Shown: positions 28,906 through 39,102 of the stretch, piece after piece | Numbering within the stretch: the stretch's first letter is position 1 | Layout: every line of letters begins with the position of its first letter | Assembly (NCBI RefSeq): GCF_000968195.1 | Contig: NZ_FO704550.1 | Span: forward strand, 2,480,001-2,544,000 | Source: Xenorhabdus doucetiae | Lineage (GTDB): Bacteria > Pseudomonadota > Gammaproteobacteria > Enterobacterales > Enterobacteriaceae | Length of the DNA: 64,000 nt | Direction: 5' to 3' | The notes under the pieces: generated by a model | The model's database searches: none | Seen by the model: only the letters and a program-made list of their open reading frames with translations | Told to the model about the DNA's origin: nothing | Position numbers and translations under genes: made by a program

Positions 28906-29011
28906 CGTGTAATTTTAAAAATTGATTTTTTACTGATTTTTTTTGATCTAAAGCAAAAGGGCTGCTGTTTTTTATTGCAGCAACCCCAAAGCGTCGGACA
29001 ACGGTAAAACA

Positions 29012-29509
29012 TCAACCTTTGGCGACGGAATCGACCAGTGCCATTTCTTCGCTATTGAGCAGTTTCTCAATATCAACCAGAATCAGCATCCGATCATCAA
29101 TAGAACCCAGCCCGGTGAGGTATTCAGTGGATAAAGTAACCGCAAATTCTGGCGCTGGGCAAATTTGATCTTCTTTCAGGGACAGCACGTCTGAAACACC
29201 ATCAACCACAATCCCAACCACACGGTTAAGCAAGTTCAGGACAATCACAACCGTGTTGTCGTTATACGTGACATCTTCCTGTGCGAATTTGATCCTCAGG
29301 TCGATGATAGGGACAATCACGCCACGCAGATTGGTGATCCCCTTGATAAAGGCCGGTGTGTTCGCAATGCGGGTAACTTGATCATAACCGCGAATTTCCT
29401 GCACTTTTAATATTTCAATTCCATACTCTTCATTACCCAAGGTGAAAACCAGATATTCCCTTCCGGCCGTTTCTCCTGATAATTTATTGAATTCTTCTAT
29501 GGCTGACAT
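29012..29509 (-). CDS. cheW: Chemotaxis coupling protein CheW
   Basis: 165 residues of a single CheW domain that bridges receptors and CheA. Conserved segments: GNEEYGIEILKVQEIRGYDQ, NTPAFIKGITNLRGVIVPIIDLR and VDGVSDVLSL. Sits 70 bases behind cheA, same strand. Intact. Confidence 0.97.
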   Translation of the reverse strand: MSAIEEFNKLSGETAGREYLVFTLGNEEYGIEILKVQEIRGYDQVTRIANTPAFIKGITNLRGVIVPIIDLRIKFAQEDVTYNDNTVVIVLNLLNRVVGIVVDGVSDVLSLKEDQICPAPEFAVTLSTEYLTGLGSIDDRMLILVDIEKLLNSEEMALVDSVAKG

Positions 29510-29580
29510 GATGTTACCTTTTTAGTGTGAAATAGTTTTACCCTTCGCCTTTCAAGCCGCTTTTGTGTGGTGGGTATCGG

Positions 29581-31791
29581 TTATTTGTTATTCTCTAATT
29601 CCACTTTGCGCTCAGCCAGTTGTTCATGGTTAAGTTTCTGCAAAGCGGGAATATCAATGATGAGCGCAACGCTACCATCCCCCATAATAGTGGCCGCTGA
29701 AATACCCGGTACTTTGCGGTAATTGCTCTCAATATTTTTCACAACGACTTGATGCTGCCCCACCAATTTATCCACCAGCAAGGCGTAACGGCGCCCGGCA
29801 CTCTGCACAATAACGGCAATGCCTTTCGTGGGATCAGTGATTCCATTGGGGATATCGAATATGCGATACAGTTCAAGCAGCGGTAAATATTCCCCGCGTA
29901 CCTGCAAGAGCTTTTCATCACCCGCCAACGGATAAATATCTTCCTCTTGCGGCTGCAATGAACTGACTACGGCACTCAGAGGCAGGATGAAAACTTCATC
30001 ATTCACTCTGACTGACATGCCATCCAGTATTGCCAAAGTTAACGGCAGCAAAATGCGAATAACGGTTCCCTTGCCTTCCTGGAAGTTAATCTGGATTTGC
30101 CCGCCCATATCCTGAATATTGCGTTTGACCACATCCATGCCCACACCACGGCCAGAGACATCGGTGACCACTTCTGCGGTAGAGAAGCCGGGAGCAAAAA
30201 TCAGCATCGCGACTTCTTCGTTGCTCATATTTTCACTGACGTTCAGACCTTGGGATTGCGCTTTTGCCAAGATCTTCTCACGATTTAAGCCGGCACCATC
30301 ATCAATGACTTCAATGCAAATATTGCCGCCTTGGTGTTCGGCCGCCAGCGTCAAGTTACCGGTTTCGGGTTTACCCGCCGCAAGACGCTTTTCCGGGCTT
30401 TCGATACCGTGGTCAAGACTGTTGCGTACCAGATGAGTCAGCGGATCGATAATGCGTTCAATCAAACTCTTGTCCAGTTCGGTTGAACTGCCAATCAGCG
30501 TCAATTCCACTTTTTTATCGAGCTTGCCAGCCAAATCCCGTACCAAACGCGGATAACGGCTAAACACGTATTCCATCGGCATCATGCGAATTGACATGAC
30601 GGATTCTTGCAAGTCACGGGAATTGCGCTGCAATTGTGCCATGCAACTCAGCAATTCACTGTGTTTGGTCGGTTCCAGACCGTTACAGTGCTGAGCCAGC
30701 ATAGATTGGGTAATAACCAATTCACCCACTAAATTGATCAGCTGATCAACCTTTTCAACGGCAACACGAATACTGGACGATTCCGCTCGTTGGCGCGGCG
30801 ATCCCGCAGCCGGACGGGGTGCCGGACGACCAACTTCACGGACATCGGTTTTTTTCGGGGCGTGAGTCGGCTGTGGATGATTTACTGCGGTGGTGGCTGT
30901 CTCTGCCGCTGTATCTTTGGCTGCCTTGCTGCCTGCCATATCATTTTCTGCCGCAGATTTTACAATATCGTTTTTTGTGACGGCATCCTGTTCCGTTTCA
31001 GTCCCCGCACCTGCCGACTGAGATTCATTGGTGGGTAAAAAAGTTATCTGTTCAGGCTCAATCACAAAACACAATACCGCCGTAATATCATCTTCTGTCG
31101 CCGAGGTGATCAAGGAAGCTTCAAGGCTGTTTGTCGTTTGTTCTACATCATAAATTTCACCAAGATGCCCCAATTCATCCTTCATTAAACTGACTTCACG
31201 CTCTTTCAATCCAGATAAATGGACACGGATCCTTCCATGATTAGATTTGTCTGTTGAAGTCTGTTTCTCTTTTGGCTGATTTTCTTCGGACAAAACTGAT
31301 GCTATCGCCTGTTTTTCCTCGACTTCATTTACAACGTCTTCCGAGGCAAGTTCAGCCTGAGTTGCAGGTGTTGCTGCAAAAAAGGCGTCTTCCTGCTGCT
31401 CTTGTTGTAGTTCCAGAGCAAGCTGACGCAGTGTCTCGCAGATATAATTGAATGTGTCTTCATCCGGCTCCTGAGAACTTTTATAGGCATCCAATTGTTG
31501 CTGCATAATATCTTTCGCTTCTAAAAACAGGTTGATAATGTCAATGGTCAGACGTATTTCGTCACGTCTGGCACTATCGAGCAGATTCTCTAAAACATGC
31601 GTGGTCTGTTGCAGCTTGGTAAAACCAAACGTCGCAGCGCCCCCCTTAATCGAGTGGGCGCTGCGAAATATTGCGTTTAGCTGTTCATGCTCAGGTTCAT
31701 CGGCATTAAGCAGCAATAAATGCTGCTCCATATCGGCCAATAGTTCATCTGCTTCATCAAAGAAAGTCTGATAAAACGCGGTAATATCCAT
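29581..31791 (-). CDS. cheA: Chemotaxis histidine kinase CheA
   Basis: 736 residues in the usual five-domain order: P1 with the phosphorylated His in FRSAHSIKGGAATF (His46), P2 for CheY/CheB docking, P3 dimerisation, P4 ATP-binding (HLVRNSLDHGIE, GLNREKILAKA region, DVSGRGVGMDVVKRNI), and the CheW-like P5 at the end. The linker after P2 is long and rich in Ala, Thr and Glu (about residues 260-335), more extended than in E. coli CheA (654 residues). Six bases downstream of motB. Confidence 0.97.
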   Translation of the reverse strand: MDITAFYQTFFDEADELLADMEQHLLLLNADEPEHEQLNAIFRSAHSIKGGAATFGFTKLQQTTHVLENLLDSARRDEIRLTIDIINLFLEAKDIMQQQLDAYKSSQEPDEDTFNYICETLRQLALELQQEQQEDAFFAATPATQAELASEDVVNEVEEKQAIASVLSEENQPKEKQTSTDKSNHGRIRVHLSGLKEREVSLMKDELGHLGEIYDVEQTTNSLEASLITSATEDDITAVLCFVIEPEQITFLPTNESQSAGAGTETEQDAVTKNDIVKSAAENDMAGSKAAKDTAAETATTAVNHPQPTHAPKKTDVREVGRPAPRPAAGSPRQRAESSSIRVAVEKVDQLINLVGELVITQSMLAQHCNGLEPTKHSELLSCMAQLQRNSRDLQESVMSIRMMPMEYVFSRYPRLVRDLAGKLDKKVELTLIGSSTELDKSLIERIIDPLTHLVRNSLDHGIESPEKRLAAGKPETGNLTLAAEHQGGNICIEVIDDGAGLNREKILAKAQSQGLNVSENMSNEEVAMLIFAPGFSTAEVVTDVSGRGVGMDVVKRNIQDMGGQIQINFQEGKGTVIRILLPLTLAILDGMSVRVNDEVFILPLSAVVSSLQPQEEDIYPLAGDEKLLQVRGEYLPLLELYRIFDIPNGITDPTKGIAVIVQSAGRRYALLVDKLVGQHQVVVKNIESNYRKVPGISAATIMGDGSVALIIDIPALQKLNHEQLAERKVELENNK

Positions 31792-31797
31792 CGTTAC

Positions 31798-32811
31798 TTA
31801 CTCTGTCATCTTATTATCATTTGGCGGTTCAACCGATAGCTGTTCCGATTCTATGATTTCATGTTTTATGATCACATGGGATTGTGTGGTGGATTGCTGA
31901 ACAGTCGTTTCCTCATTCGAATCCATTCTGATGACGTCTTGCATATCCATACTATTGTTCGCGGTCATGGCGCTGCCGCCACTGTTTTCCTGTTCAATCC
32001 TTTTTTCTGCATCTTTATTCAATACAATGATGCTGATACGACGGTTAACCGGCGCATTAGGATCAATACCTTTCTGCATACTCACCGTGGCTGCCATTCC
32101 CACAACCCGCAGGACCTTAACTTCATCCAGCCCCCCTATCAGCAATTCACGCCTTGAAGCATTGGCACGATCGGAAGAAAGCTCCCAGTTACTGTAACCT
32201 CGCTGCCCGTTGGCGTACTGTAAATTATCGGTATGACCAGAAAGGCTGATTTTATTGGGAATATCGTTTAAGATCGGCGCAATTGCTCGCAGAATATCGC
32301 TCATGTGGTTTTCGACCTTTGAACTGCCAATCATGAACATCGGGCGATTTTCCCGATCGATAATCTGAATACGTAAACCTTCATCCATCATGTCAATCAA
32401 TAGATGAGGACGCAGCTCTTTAAGCCGGGGATCGGTGATAATCAATTGGTCAAGTTGCTGGCGCAACCGATTCAGTCGACGAGTTTCTTCTTGAGTTTCA
32501 ATCACATTGGATTGACGGAAAACTTCCCCATCTTGTTGGAGAATATCCTCCCCTCCCCCAGGGATCGGATTGGTGCTATCGCTGCTTTTCTCTCCCTTAT
32601 TGATTGCTACCTGCAAAGGGGTACGAAAATATTCTGCGATGCTGGTCAATTCCTGTGGACTGGCTATCGATATCAGCCACATCACCAGAAAGAATGCCAT
32701 CATGGCAGTCATAAAATCCGCGTAAGCAATCTTCCATGACCCACCGGTATGGCTCGAATCATGTTTTTTACGCTTTTTTATTCTGATGACAGAAACATTA
32801 TTCGCTCTCAT
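31798..32811 (-). CDS. motB: Flagellar stator protein MotB
   Basis: 337 residues: short cytoplasmic N-terminus, one membrane helix with the proton-carrying Asp32 in KIAYADFMTAMMAFFLVMW, the plug region, then an OmpA-type peptidoglycan-binding domain (SLSGHTDNLQY, ELSSDRANASRREL, NRRISIIVL). Forms the MotA5MotB2 proton channel that drives the motor. The C-terminal tail after residue ~270 is low in conservation. Its start lies two bases after the motA stop. Confidence 0.96.
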   Translation of the reverse strand: MRANNVSVIRIKKRKKHDSSHTGGSWKIAYADFMTAMMAFFLVMWLISIASPQELTSIAEYFRTPLQVAINKGEKSSDSTNPIPGGGEDILQQDGEVFRQSNVIETQEETRRLNRLRQQLDQLIITDPRLKELRPHLLIDMMDEGLRIQIIDRENRPMFMIGSSKVENHMSDILRAIAPILNDIPNKISLSGHTDNLQYANGQRGYSNWELSSDRANASRRELLIGGLDEVKVLRVVGMAATVSMQKGIDPNAPVNRRISIIVLNKDAEKRIEQENSGGSAMTANNSMDMQDVIRMDSNEETTVQQSTTQSHVIIKHEIIESEQLSVEPPNDNKMTE

Positions 32812-32813
32812 AA

Positions 32814-33695
32814 TTATTCTTCAACTTCTTGTTGTACAGGAGATTTAACCCGACGAACATGTTCTTCCAGTTCTGTGAATGAAGGGCGATCGGTGAGGAA
32901 TAATGTTTTACGACCGAATTCAACGGCAATTTGTGGTGCATAACCATGCAAACTGGAAAGCAGTGTCACTTTGATACATTGCATCATTTTGATCTGCTCG
33001 CTGCTGCGCTGGCGAAGGAGGGTTGCCAGAGGAGAAATAAAGCCATAAGACAATAAGATCCCAAGGAATGTTCCCACCATCGCATGGGCAATCAATGCGC
33101 CCAATTCGCCTGCCGGACGATCCGCCGATGCCAGTGCATGAACAACGCCCATCACCGCTGCAACAATCCCGAATGCTGGCAGCGAATCCCCGACCATTGC
33201 CAAGCTCGTTGCCGGCACTTCATTTTCTTGTTCGAAAGTCTCGATTTCTTCATCCATCAAGGCTTCAATTTCATGAGGATTCATGTTACCGCCGATAATA
33301 AGGCGCATATAATCCGTGATGAAATCCATCAAATGCTGATCTTTCAACAGGCGAGGATATTGGGTGAAAATATCGCTTTGGTGTGGATTTTCAATATCCC
33401 GTTCCAAAGCCAATAGTCCACTTTGGCGAGATTTGGACAGCAAACGGAACTGCAACGCCATAAGATCCATATACATCGCCTTATTGTATTTCGATCTGCG
33501 CAACATTTTGGGTAAAACACGCAACGTTGCCTTTATCGCCTTGCCATTATTGCCCACGATAAAAGCGCCTACGCCGGCACCTGCAATAATCAAAAATTCC
33601 GCTGGCTGATAAAGTGCGCCCAAGTGACCACCGACAAGTAAGTAGCCACCAATTACCGCACCAATAACCACGATATATCCTAAAAGTACTAACAC
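32814..33695 (-). CDS. motA: Flagellar stator protein MotA
   Basis: 293 residues with four membrane helices (two near the N-terminus, two around residues 170-225) and the large cytoplasmic loop with charged residues contacting FliG (around residues 90-100, LLSKSRQSGLLALERDIENP). The conserved MVGDSLPAFGIVAAVMGVVHAL segment includes the proton-channel Pro. Begins the mot-che unit; no clear sigma-28 box is seen between it and flhC. Confidence 0.96.
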   Translation of the reverse strand: MLVLLGYIVVIGAVIGGYLLVGGHLGALYQPAEFLIIAGAGVGAFIVGNNGKAIKATLRVLPKMLRRSKYNKAMYMDLMALQFRLLSKSRQSGLLALERDIENPHQSDIFTQYPRLLKDQHLMDFITDYMRLIIGGNMNPHEIEALMDEEIETFEQENEVPATSLAMVGDSLPAFGIVAAVMGVVHALASADRPAGELGALIAHAMVGTFLGILLSYGFISPLATLLRQRSSEQIKMMQCIKVTLLSSLHGYAPQIAVEFGRKTLFLTDRPSFTELEEHVRRVKSPVQQEVEE

Positions 33696-33772
33696 GCGAT
33701 ATCCTTTAGCTAAGTTGGTGAGCAGATGGGATTTGAACAGGACGAATTGATAAATGAAGAAGGGTGTGATGG

Positions 33773-33805
33773 CAGGTTACAGCGTTTTGTCAAACCTGTA
33801 ACCTG
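33773..33805. other. Inverted repeat between flhC and motA
   Basis: CAGGTTACAG and CTGTAACCTG form a ten-base perfect stem with a 13-base loop. It lies past the flhC stop and may attenuate read-through into mot-che. There is no T tract. Confidence 0.5.
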
Positions 33806-33827
33806 AATTTTACTTTCCCATTTAAAT

Positions 33828-34409
33828 TCACATAGCTTGCTGAGCAAATCCATCCAGCAGTTGTGAATTAGTATCGGCAGGTTGGGAGGAAAGTTTACGT
33901 TTTTTTACTGCCCGTGAAGGGGGCTGGCAAAGACTGCAAACAAAGCTATTTACCGGCTGGTGAGCATGAGTGATAAAAGTTCCACCACAGCAACGACATT
34001 GGGTTGGCTGTAGCATCCCACTGTCAACAAAACGAACCAATGTCCAAGCCCTGGTTAATGCTAAAACAGGCCCTTCTTCACTATTCGGAGGACATTGCTC
34101 AAGATATAGACGATAGGCTTTGACAACAGCCTCTACACCTTCACAATGTCCACTTTTCAACAGAAAACGGTAAGCATTGTAGAACATTGACGAATGAATA
34201 TTCTGTTCCCAAGTCATAAACCAATCCGTCGAAAAGGGGAGCATCCCTTTAGGCGGAGGGCTTCCCCGCAACTCTTTATACAACCGGATCAATCGGCCTC
34301 TGCTTAGTTGGGTTTCACTTTCAAGCATCTGCAATCGTGCGCCTAAAGTGATGAGTTCCATTGCCAGTTGAATATCTTTCGCTTCCTGAACAATACTTTT
34401 TTCAACCAT
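33828..34409 (-). CDS. flhC: Flagellar master regulator subunit FlhC
   Basis: 193 residues. FlhC binds FlhD to form FlhD4C2, which activates the class II flagellar promoters. Conserved: LGARLQMLESETQLSRGRLIRLYKELRG, YRLYLEQC, and the zinc-binding cysteines CRCCGG and CSLC near residues 138-160. The start lies two bases after the flhD stop. Confidence 0.97.
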   Translation of the reverse strand: MVEKSIVQEAKDIQLAMELITLGARLQMLESETQLSRGRLIRLYKELRGSPPPKGMLPFSTDWFMTWEQNIHSSMFYNAYRFLLKSGHCEGVEAVVKAYRLYLEQCPPNSEEGPVLALTRAWTLVRFVDSGMLQPTQCRCCGGTFITHAHQPVNSFVCSLCQPPSRAVKKRKLSSQPADTNSQLLDGFAQQAM

Positions 34410-34411
34410 CT

Positions 34412-34762
34412 TTACGCTCTTTTCTTGATTGAAGTGTCATCCTGAGCGGATAACTGCCGAAAAAGATGAGTAGACAGTAGGATACCTGTATGAATTTGTT
34501 GCAGATCGTCCACTCGCGATTCCTTAGTTAACTGCTGTACAGTTTCGTGGTCTTCAAACCGAAAATGGCAAATCAGTTGGTTTGTTTCAGCTAATTTTAC
34601 TAACTGAGGCAATGTCAGCTCGGCCAACGTATCAGCCATCGATTCACTAATACCTAAACGGAACATCGCAGATGCTTTCTCATGGTTAATTAGCCGTTGC
34701 GCTAAAAGCAAATACGATAAATTTATGTCATAAATATGTTTGAGCAATTCAGCCGTACTCAT
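34412..34762 (-). CDS. flhD: Flagellar master regulator subunit FlhD
   Basis: I start at 34762 (MSTAELLKHIYDINLSYLLL, 116 residues), matching the E. coli N-terminus; the reading from 34798 adds 12 unlikely residues. Conserved: AQRLINHEKASAMFRLGI, LPQLVKLAETNQLICHFRF, SRVDDLQQIHTGI. Partner of FlhC and first gene of the master operon. The upstream region carries CRP and RcsAB sites placed as in E. coli. Confidence 0.96.
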   Translation of the reverse strand: MSTAELLKHIYDINLSYLLLAQRLINHEKASAMFRLGISESMADTLAELTLPQLVKLAETNQLICHFRFEDHETVQQLTKESRVDDLQQIHTGILLSTHLFRQLSAQDDTSIKKRA

Positions 34763-35003
34763 TTCTATATATCCCGTCCGATTACATGAAAAAATCAAAT
34801 TAAGTGATCAAAGAATCACTCACGACAAAATTACCAGTAGCATGAGATTCAATAATCTCCGACATAACTGAAATATACATCTTTAGCCAGAGCAGTAACT
34901 GTCCTTTGTATTACTCTTGGGATCGCCCAATTTCTAAAATATTTCGGTAATGGGTTGTGAAAGTATTATTGCGTCATCTGGGTAATGCACTTGCCACAAT
35001 TGA

Positions 35004-35019
35004 TTAAGAATATTCTTAA
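35004..35019. promoter_or_regulatory. RcsAB box in the flhDC leader
   Basis: TTAAGAATATTCTTAA is a perfect 16-base palindrome and its core TAAGAATATTCTTA matches the RcsAB consensus TAAGAATATTCCTA at all but one position. It lies downstream of the presumed start point, as in E. coli, where Rcs represses flhDC. Confidence 0.7.
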
Positions 35020-35086
35020 TGCTAATTAACTTTACTCCTGAATCATCAACTTATACAACGGAGAATAGATGTCATTTTAAATACTA

Positions 35087-35102
35087 TGTGATCCCGATCA
35101 CA
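35087..35102. promoter_or_regulatory. CRP-cAMP site upstream of flhDC
   Basis: TGTGATCCCGATCACA has both half-sites perfect (TGTGA, six bases, TCACA). It lies about 330 bases before the flhD start and about 80 bases upstream of the RcsAB box, compatible with a class I activator position near -70. Confidence 0.8.
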
Positions 35103-36263
35103 AAACTAGTCCTTTTTATTATGATTCTAGCTCATTAACTATTCAAGCAATAAAAAACAGGAAATAGTCTACAATTAATAAGTTAAATTATTTAAATAAA
35201 AATATTAGGGAGCGTTTTTTGTTTTACACGATCTATTAAACTTACAAATCCAAAATAACGATAAAAAATCTTTCCTTTAGTTAAATTAGCAATATTCTAA
35301 TAAAATTTGCTTCTTGATAATGTAGGTAGGTACTCATCTTCCACTATAACTTGATTTAGATCATAGTCATGCCAAATTTATTAATTATATGTGAATACTA
35401 GTTATTAAAAAGCTATCAGTCTGATCATTTTTAGTTTATGATCGTATTATTTTCACACAAAAGAAAAAGAACCCTCACCCCTGCTCTGAGCACAAACATC
35501 ATACAGATCACAAAAATAAGATAAAATACAGTATGATATTGAAATAAAAAAACATCTGTATCTTTACTCGCCTGTAAACACAACCAGCAAGGCTTTACTA
35601 ACTAAACAAAATTCAATCTACTCTACGATCCGTCAAGGATATTTCTCACCGCCATAATCAATAAATTTACCTAAACCAAACAAACACATACATAGCCGAT
35701 TTGTGACATAAATTTAACTAAATTCCCTTTGCTGATTATTTCCTCCCATTGGCTAGCATATACACACAAAAAATAAGAAAAATTAATCAATTAATTTTAT
35801 ACTTACAACAAGAATGATAAGAATGACAAATGTTTTATAGGCTTTTCAAAACAGGAAAATCAGTGGTCAGAATCCCATACAAGGTAGCTTGATGGCTAAA
35901 AACTAATAAGCTTATATAACAAAAAATATAAATATAAAATAATTCCCAAATGCAAATTTGGCAACAACATATTATTACATAAAACCCAATTAAAAGAAGA
36001 ATAAAAAATCGGAATAAAAAGAAATAAATCCAGATGTAAAAATAGATATAAAAAAGCGAATTATCCTATTTAACTTTGGAGAAAAACGGCAATAGATAGT
36101 TTAATTTGACGTTTCAAATAAAAAGAATAACAGATAAATATAACGCTATTACTTCCTTAAATTCATTTACATTATGATAGGCAACTCATGTTTAAAGAAT
36201 AACGTCAAGACCTATTCTAAATATCTGTAGAAAGTTCGTTATGATGAGAGTGACGATGGCATC

Positions 36264-36301
36264 TATTCTGTATGGATTATTCTCTTAATCCATACAGAAT
36301 A
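36264..36301 (-). terminator. Long inverted repeat after mgtB
   Basis: TATTCTGTATGGATTA (36264-36279) pairs perfectly with TAATCCATACAGAATA (36286-36301) over a six-base loop, 24 bases past the mgtB stop. No T tract, so termination is inferred. Confidence 0.55.
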
Positions 36302-36324
36302 AGATATCAATTAATGAGAATTAT

Positions 36325-39024
36325 TTACAACCATCCACCAAATCGGCGAATGTAAAACCGCTTCATCATTTGGGCAACGATACAGTAGCTTATTAATGTC
36401 CCAATTAGCCACGGAAAATATTCCCACGGTAGAGGTTGTAACCCAATTAGGGTACCAAATGCGGAGAATGGAATGTAAACACCGAGTACCATTATTATAA
36501 GTGTCGTTAATAAAACAGGGAGTGCTGCCGTACTTTGTACAAAAGGAATTTTTTGTGTGCGCAACATATGTACAACTAAAGTCTGTGATAGTAACCCCTC
36601 CACAAACCACCCCGATTGAAATAATACTTGATGTTCTATGCTGTTAGCCGCAAATACATACCACATCACAGCATAAGTCGTGATATCAAAGATAGACGAA
36701 GTAGGACCAATCCAGAGCATAAAGCGCCCTATATTCTTCGCATCCCATTTACGAGGCTTTTTCAGAAACGCCTTATCCATTTTGTCCCAAGGCAAAGACA
36801 GTTGTGAAATATCGTACATTAGGTTTTGTACAAGCAAATGAATGGCTAACATCGGTAAAAATGGAATAAATGCACTGGCAACTAACACAGAAAATACATT
36901 TCCAAAATTGGAACTGGCAGTCATATTTAAATACTTGATGATATTCCCAAACGTTTCCCTTCCCTTAATTACCCCCTCTTCTAATACCATCAAATTTTTC
37001 TCAAGCAGAATGATATCTGCTGACTCTTTTGCGATATCCGTGCCGGTATCAACTGAAATTCCAACATCGGCATCCCGTAATGCTGGTGCATCATTTATTC
37101 CATCACCAAGAAAGCCAACAGTGTGTCCATTATTTTGCAATGATTTTAAAATGCGTGATTTTTGCAGAGGGGTTAACTTACAAAAGACTGACCTTAGTTC
37201 CACTTCTTTTGCCAGGTCTTCATCACGCATTAGTTCAATATCAGGGCCAATAAGAATATTTCCAGAATCTAAATCCACATCTCGGCAAACTTTAGCCGTC
37301 ACAACAGGATTATCTCCGGTAAGTACCTTAACCGAAATGCCATTTTCCCTTAATGCCGCAATTGCCATTGCGGCACTTTCTTTTGGTGGATCTAAAAACG
37401 TTAATAAACCTTGCAGCACCATCTCCTTTTCATCGGCAACAGAAAGTGGATGTTTCACTTCATCGTGACTTAACTCCCGAGTCGCTAAGATTAACACCCT
37501 GAAACCTTGTTCGTTATAACGGCTAACTAATTCCATTACATTGTTACGGTTTTCTTCAGTGAGAGGAATAATTTTCTCCTTTATCCTTATATAGGAGCAA
37601 ACTGATAGCATTTCCTCCGCGGCTCCCTTACAAATCAATTGATAATTTTTAGACAAATCTTGTATAGAAATTGACAGCCTGCGTCTAACAAAATCAAAAG
37701 GTAACTCATCAATTTTTCTGTAGCTGCGGAGGAAATCGAGGTCTGAATTAACGCATCCATACCTAACAATGGCTTGGTCCATTAAATTTTTAGTACCGCT
37801 TTGATGGAAGCTGTTCAACCAAGCCCAGTGAAGTACAGACACATCTCCCCTGCCTTCGGTATCTAAATAGTGCTGGAGAATAATTTTATCCTGAGTCAAT
37901 GTTCCTGTCTTATCCGTACATAGTACGTCCATTGCGCCAAAGTTCTGGATTGCATTGAGCCGCTTAACAATGACTTTTTTCTTTGACATAGCAATAGCCC
38001 CTTTTGCCAGATTAGAACTGACAATCATGGGCAACATTTCTGGTGTTAAACCAACAGCAACAGCCAGTGCAAATAACGCTGCATCAAGCCAATCGCCTTT
38101 TGTGAATCCATTAATTAACAATACAATTGGCACCATAACCAACATAAAACGGATCAATAACCAGCTAACACTATTAACGCCGCGATCAAATGCAGTTTGT
38201 GCCCGCGTTCCTACGATAGATTTTGCCAGTGAGCCAAAGTAAGTTTGCTTTCCTGTCGCCACAACCACCGCCGTTGCAGTACCACTGGCCACATTGGTTC
38301 CCATTAAGCAGACATTAGTAAGCTCAAGTAACTCGGTTTCAGATACCTTATCAGGACGGGCTGTCTTAGCACTCACATGAGCCATTGCGTCATATTTTTC
38401 AACCGGGATCGCTTCCCCCGTTAAAATGGCCTGGCTGATGAATAAATCTCTGGATTCAATTAAGTACAGATCGGCTGGGATCATGTCTCCGGCAGATAAA
38501 TAGATAATATCTCCCGGCACCAGATACTTGATTGGAATTTCTTTTTTCTGTGGTTTGGTCACATCAGAAGGGCGTCTAAAAACGGTTGCTGTTGTATTGA
38601 CCATTGACTTTAAGGCTTCCGATGCCTTATTTGTCCGGTATTCCTGCCAAAACCGAAGTAATCCACTTAATGCAATCATTATCAATATAATAATAACGCC
38701 AGTAAGCTCTACTTCTTCCCCATTGAGTGATGGCAACACATAATCAGTACAAAAACTGATTGCGGCTAGCAATAGCAATACATAGATAAACGGATTGTGA
38801 AAAGCGGTAATAAGCTGCATCAAGGCATGAGGTGTTTTTTCATGTGCCACTTCATTAATTCCATACTGCCCTAAACGCGCTACGGCATTATCATCAGTTA
38901 AACCCAATGTACTGCCGTTAAGATCAGTGAGGATATGATCCAGACTCTGATTAGCCCGTTTTGCAACGACAAACTCTTTTTCCTTGAAAAACTTGGCTGA
39001 TTTATTCGTGTATTTCTCAGTCAT
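36325..39024 (-). CDS. mgtB: Mg2+-importing P-type ATPase MgtB/MgtA
   Basis: A P3-type ATPase of 899 residues from the ATG at 39024 (MTEKYTNKSAKFF); the longer frame begins with TTG and lacks a ribosome-binding site. Hallmarks: phosphorylated Asp in LCTDKTGTLTQDK, TGEAIPVEK, ICKGAAEEML nucleotide-binding segment, LTGDNPVVTAKVCRDV, VGFLGDGINDAPALRDADVGISVD, and ten membrane segments. It imports Mg2+ at low external or cytoplasmic magnesium. It follows mgtC with a leader peptide in the gap, so I use mgtB; a name of mgtA cannot be excluded by sequence. PhoPQ control is likely from family knowledge, but I found no convincing PhoP box. Confidence 0.94.
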   Translation of the reverse strand: MTEKYTNKSAKFFKEKEFVVAKRANQSLDHILTDLNGSTLGLTDDNAVARLGQYGINEVAHEKTPHALMQLITAFHNPFIYVLLLLAAISFCTDYVLPSLNGEEVELTGVIIILIMIALSGLLRFWQEYRTNKASEALKSMVNTTATVFRRPSDVTKPQKKEIPIKYLVPGDIIYLSAGDMIPADLYLIESRDLFISQAILTGEAIPVEKYDAMAHVSAKTARPDKVSETELLELTNVCLMGTNVASGTATAVVVATGKQTYFGSLAKSIVGTRAQTAFDRGVNSVSWLLIRFMLVMVPIVLLINGFTKGDWLDAALFALAVAVGLTPEMLPMIVSSNLAKGAIAMSKKKVIVKRLNAIQNFGAMDVLCTDKTGTLTQDKIILQHYLDTEGRGDVSVLHWAWLNSFHQSGTKNLMDQAIVRYGCVNSDLDFLRSYRKIDELPFDFVRRRLSISIQDLSKNYQLICKGAAEEMLSVCSYIRIKEKIIPLTEENRNNVMELVSRYNEQGFRVLILATRELSHDEVKHPLSVADEKEMVLQGLLTFLDPPKESAAMAIAALRENGISVKVLTGDNPVVTAKVCRDVDLDSGNILIGPDIELMRDEDLAKEVELRSVFCKLTPLQKSRILKSLQNNGHTVGFLGDGINDAPALRDADVGISVDTGTDIAKESADIILLEKNLMVLEEGVIKGRETFGNIIKYLNMTASSNFGNVFSVLVASAFIPFLPMLAIHLLVQNLMYDISQLSLPWDKMDKAFLKKPRKWDAKNIGRFMLWIGPTSSIFDITTYAVMWYVFAANSIEHQVLFQSGWFVEGLLSQTLVVHMLRTQKIPFVQSTAALPVLLTTLIIMVLGVYIPFSAFGTLIGLQPLPWEYFPWLIGTLISYCIVAQMMKRFYIRRFGGWL

Positions 39025-39059
39025 AACGCTTTCTCTAAATTCAATTTGCAATAGCCATC

Positions 39060-39078
39060 ATCCCTTTCAGCAAGGGAT
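39060..39078 (-). other. Hairpin just before mgtB
   Basis: Stem ATCCCTT/AAGGGAT with a five-base loop, 36 bases before the mgtB start. With the hairpin at 39103-39140 it gives the leader two stems that could switch with translation of the upstream peptide. Confidence 0.45.
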
Positions 39079-39102
39079 AATTTCCATATAAAACGTTTAT
39101 GC

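Larger units (their letters stand above)
34763..36263. other. Long AT-rich control region between flhDC and mgtB
   Basis: About 1.5 kb without a convincing gene on either strand. The first ~350 bases next to flhD hold the recognised flhDC control elements, including a stretch resembling the E. coli promoter (CTCCGTTGTATAAG then GAGTAAAGTT). The rest is very AT-rich with no recognisable element. Confidence 0.6.
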
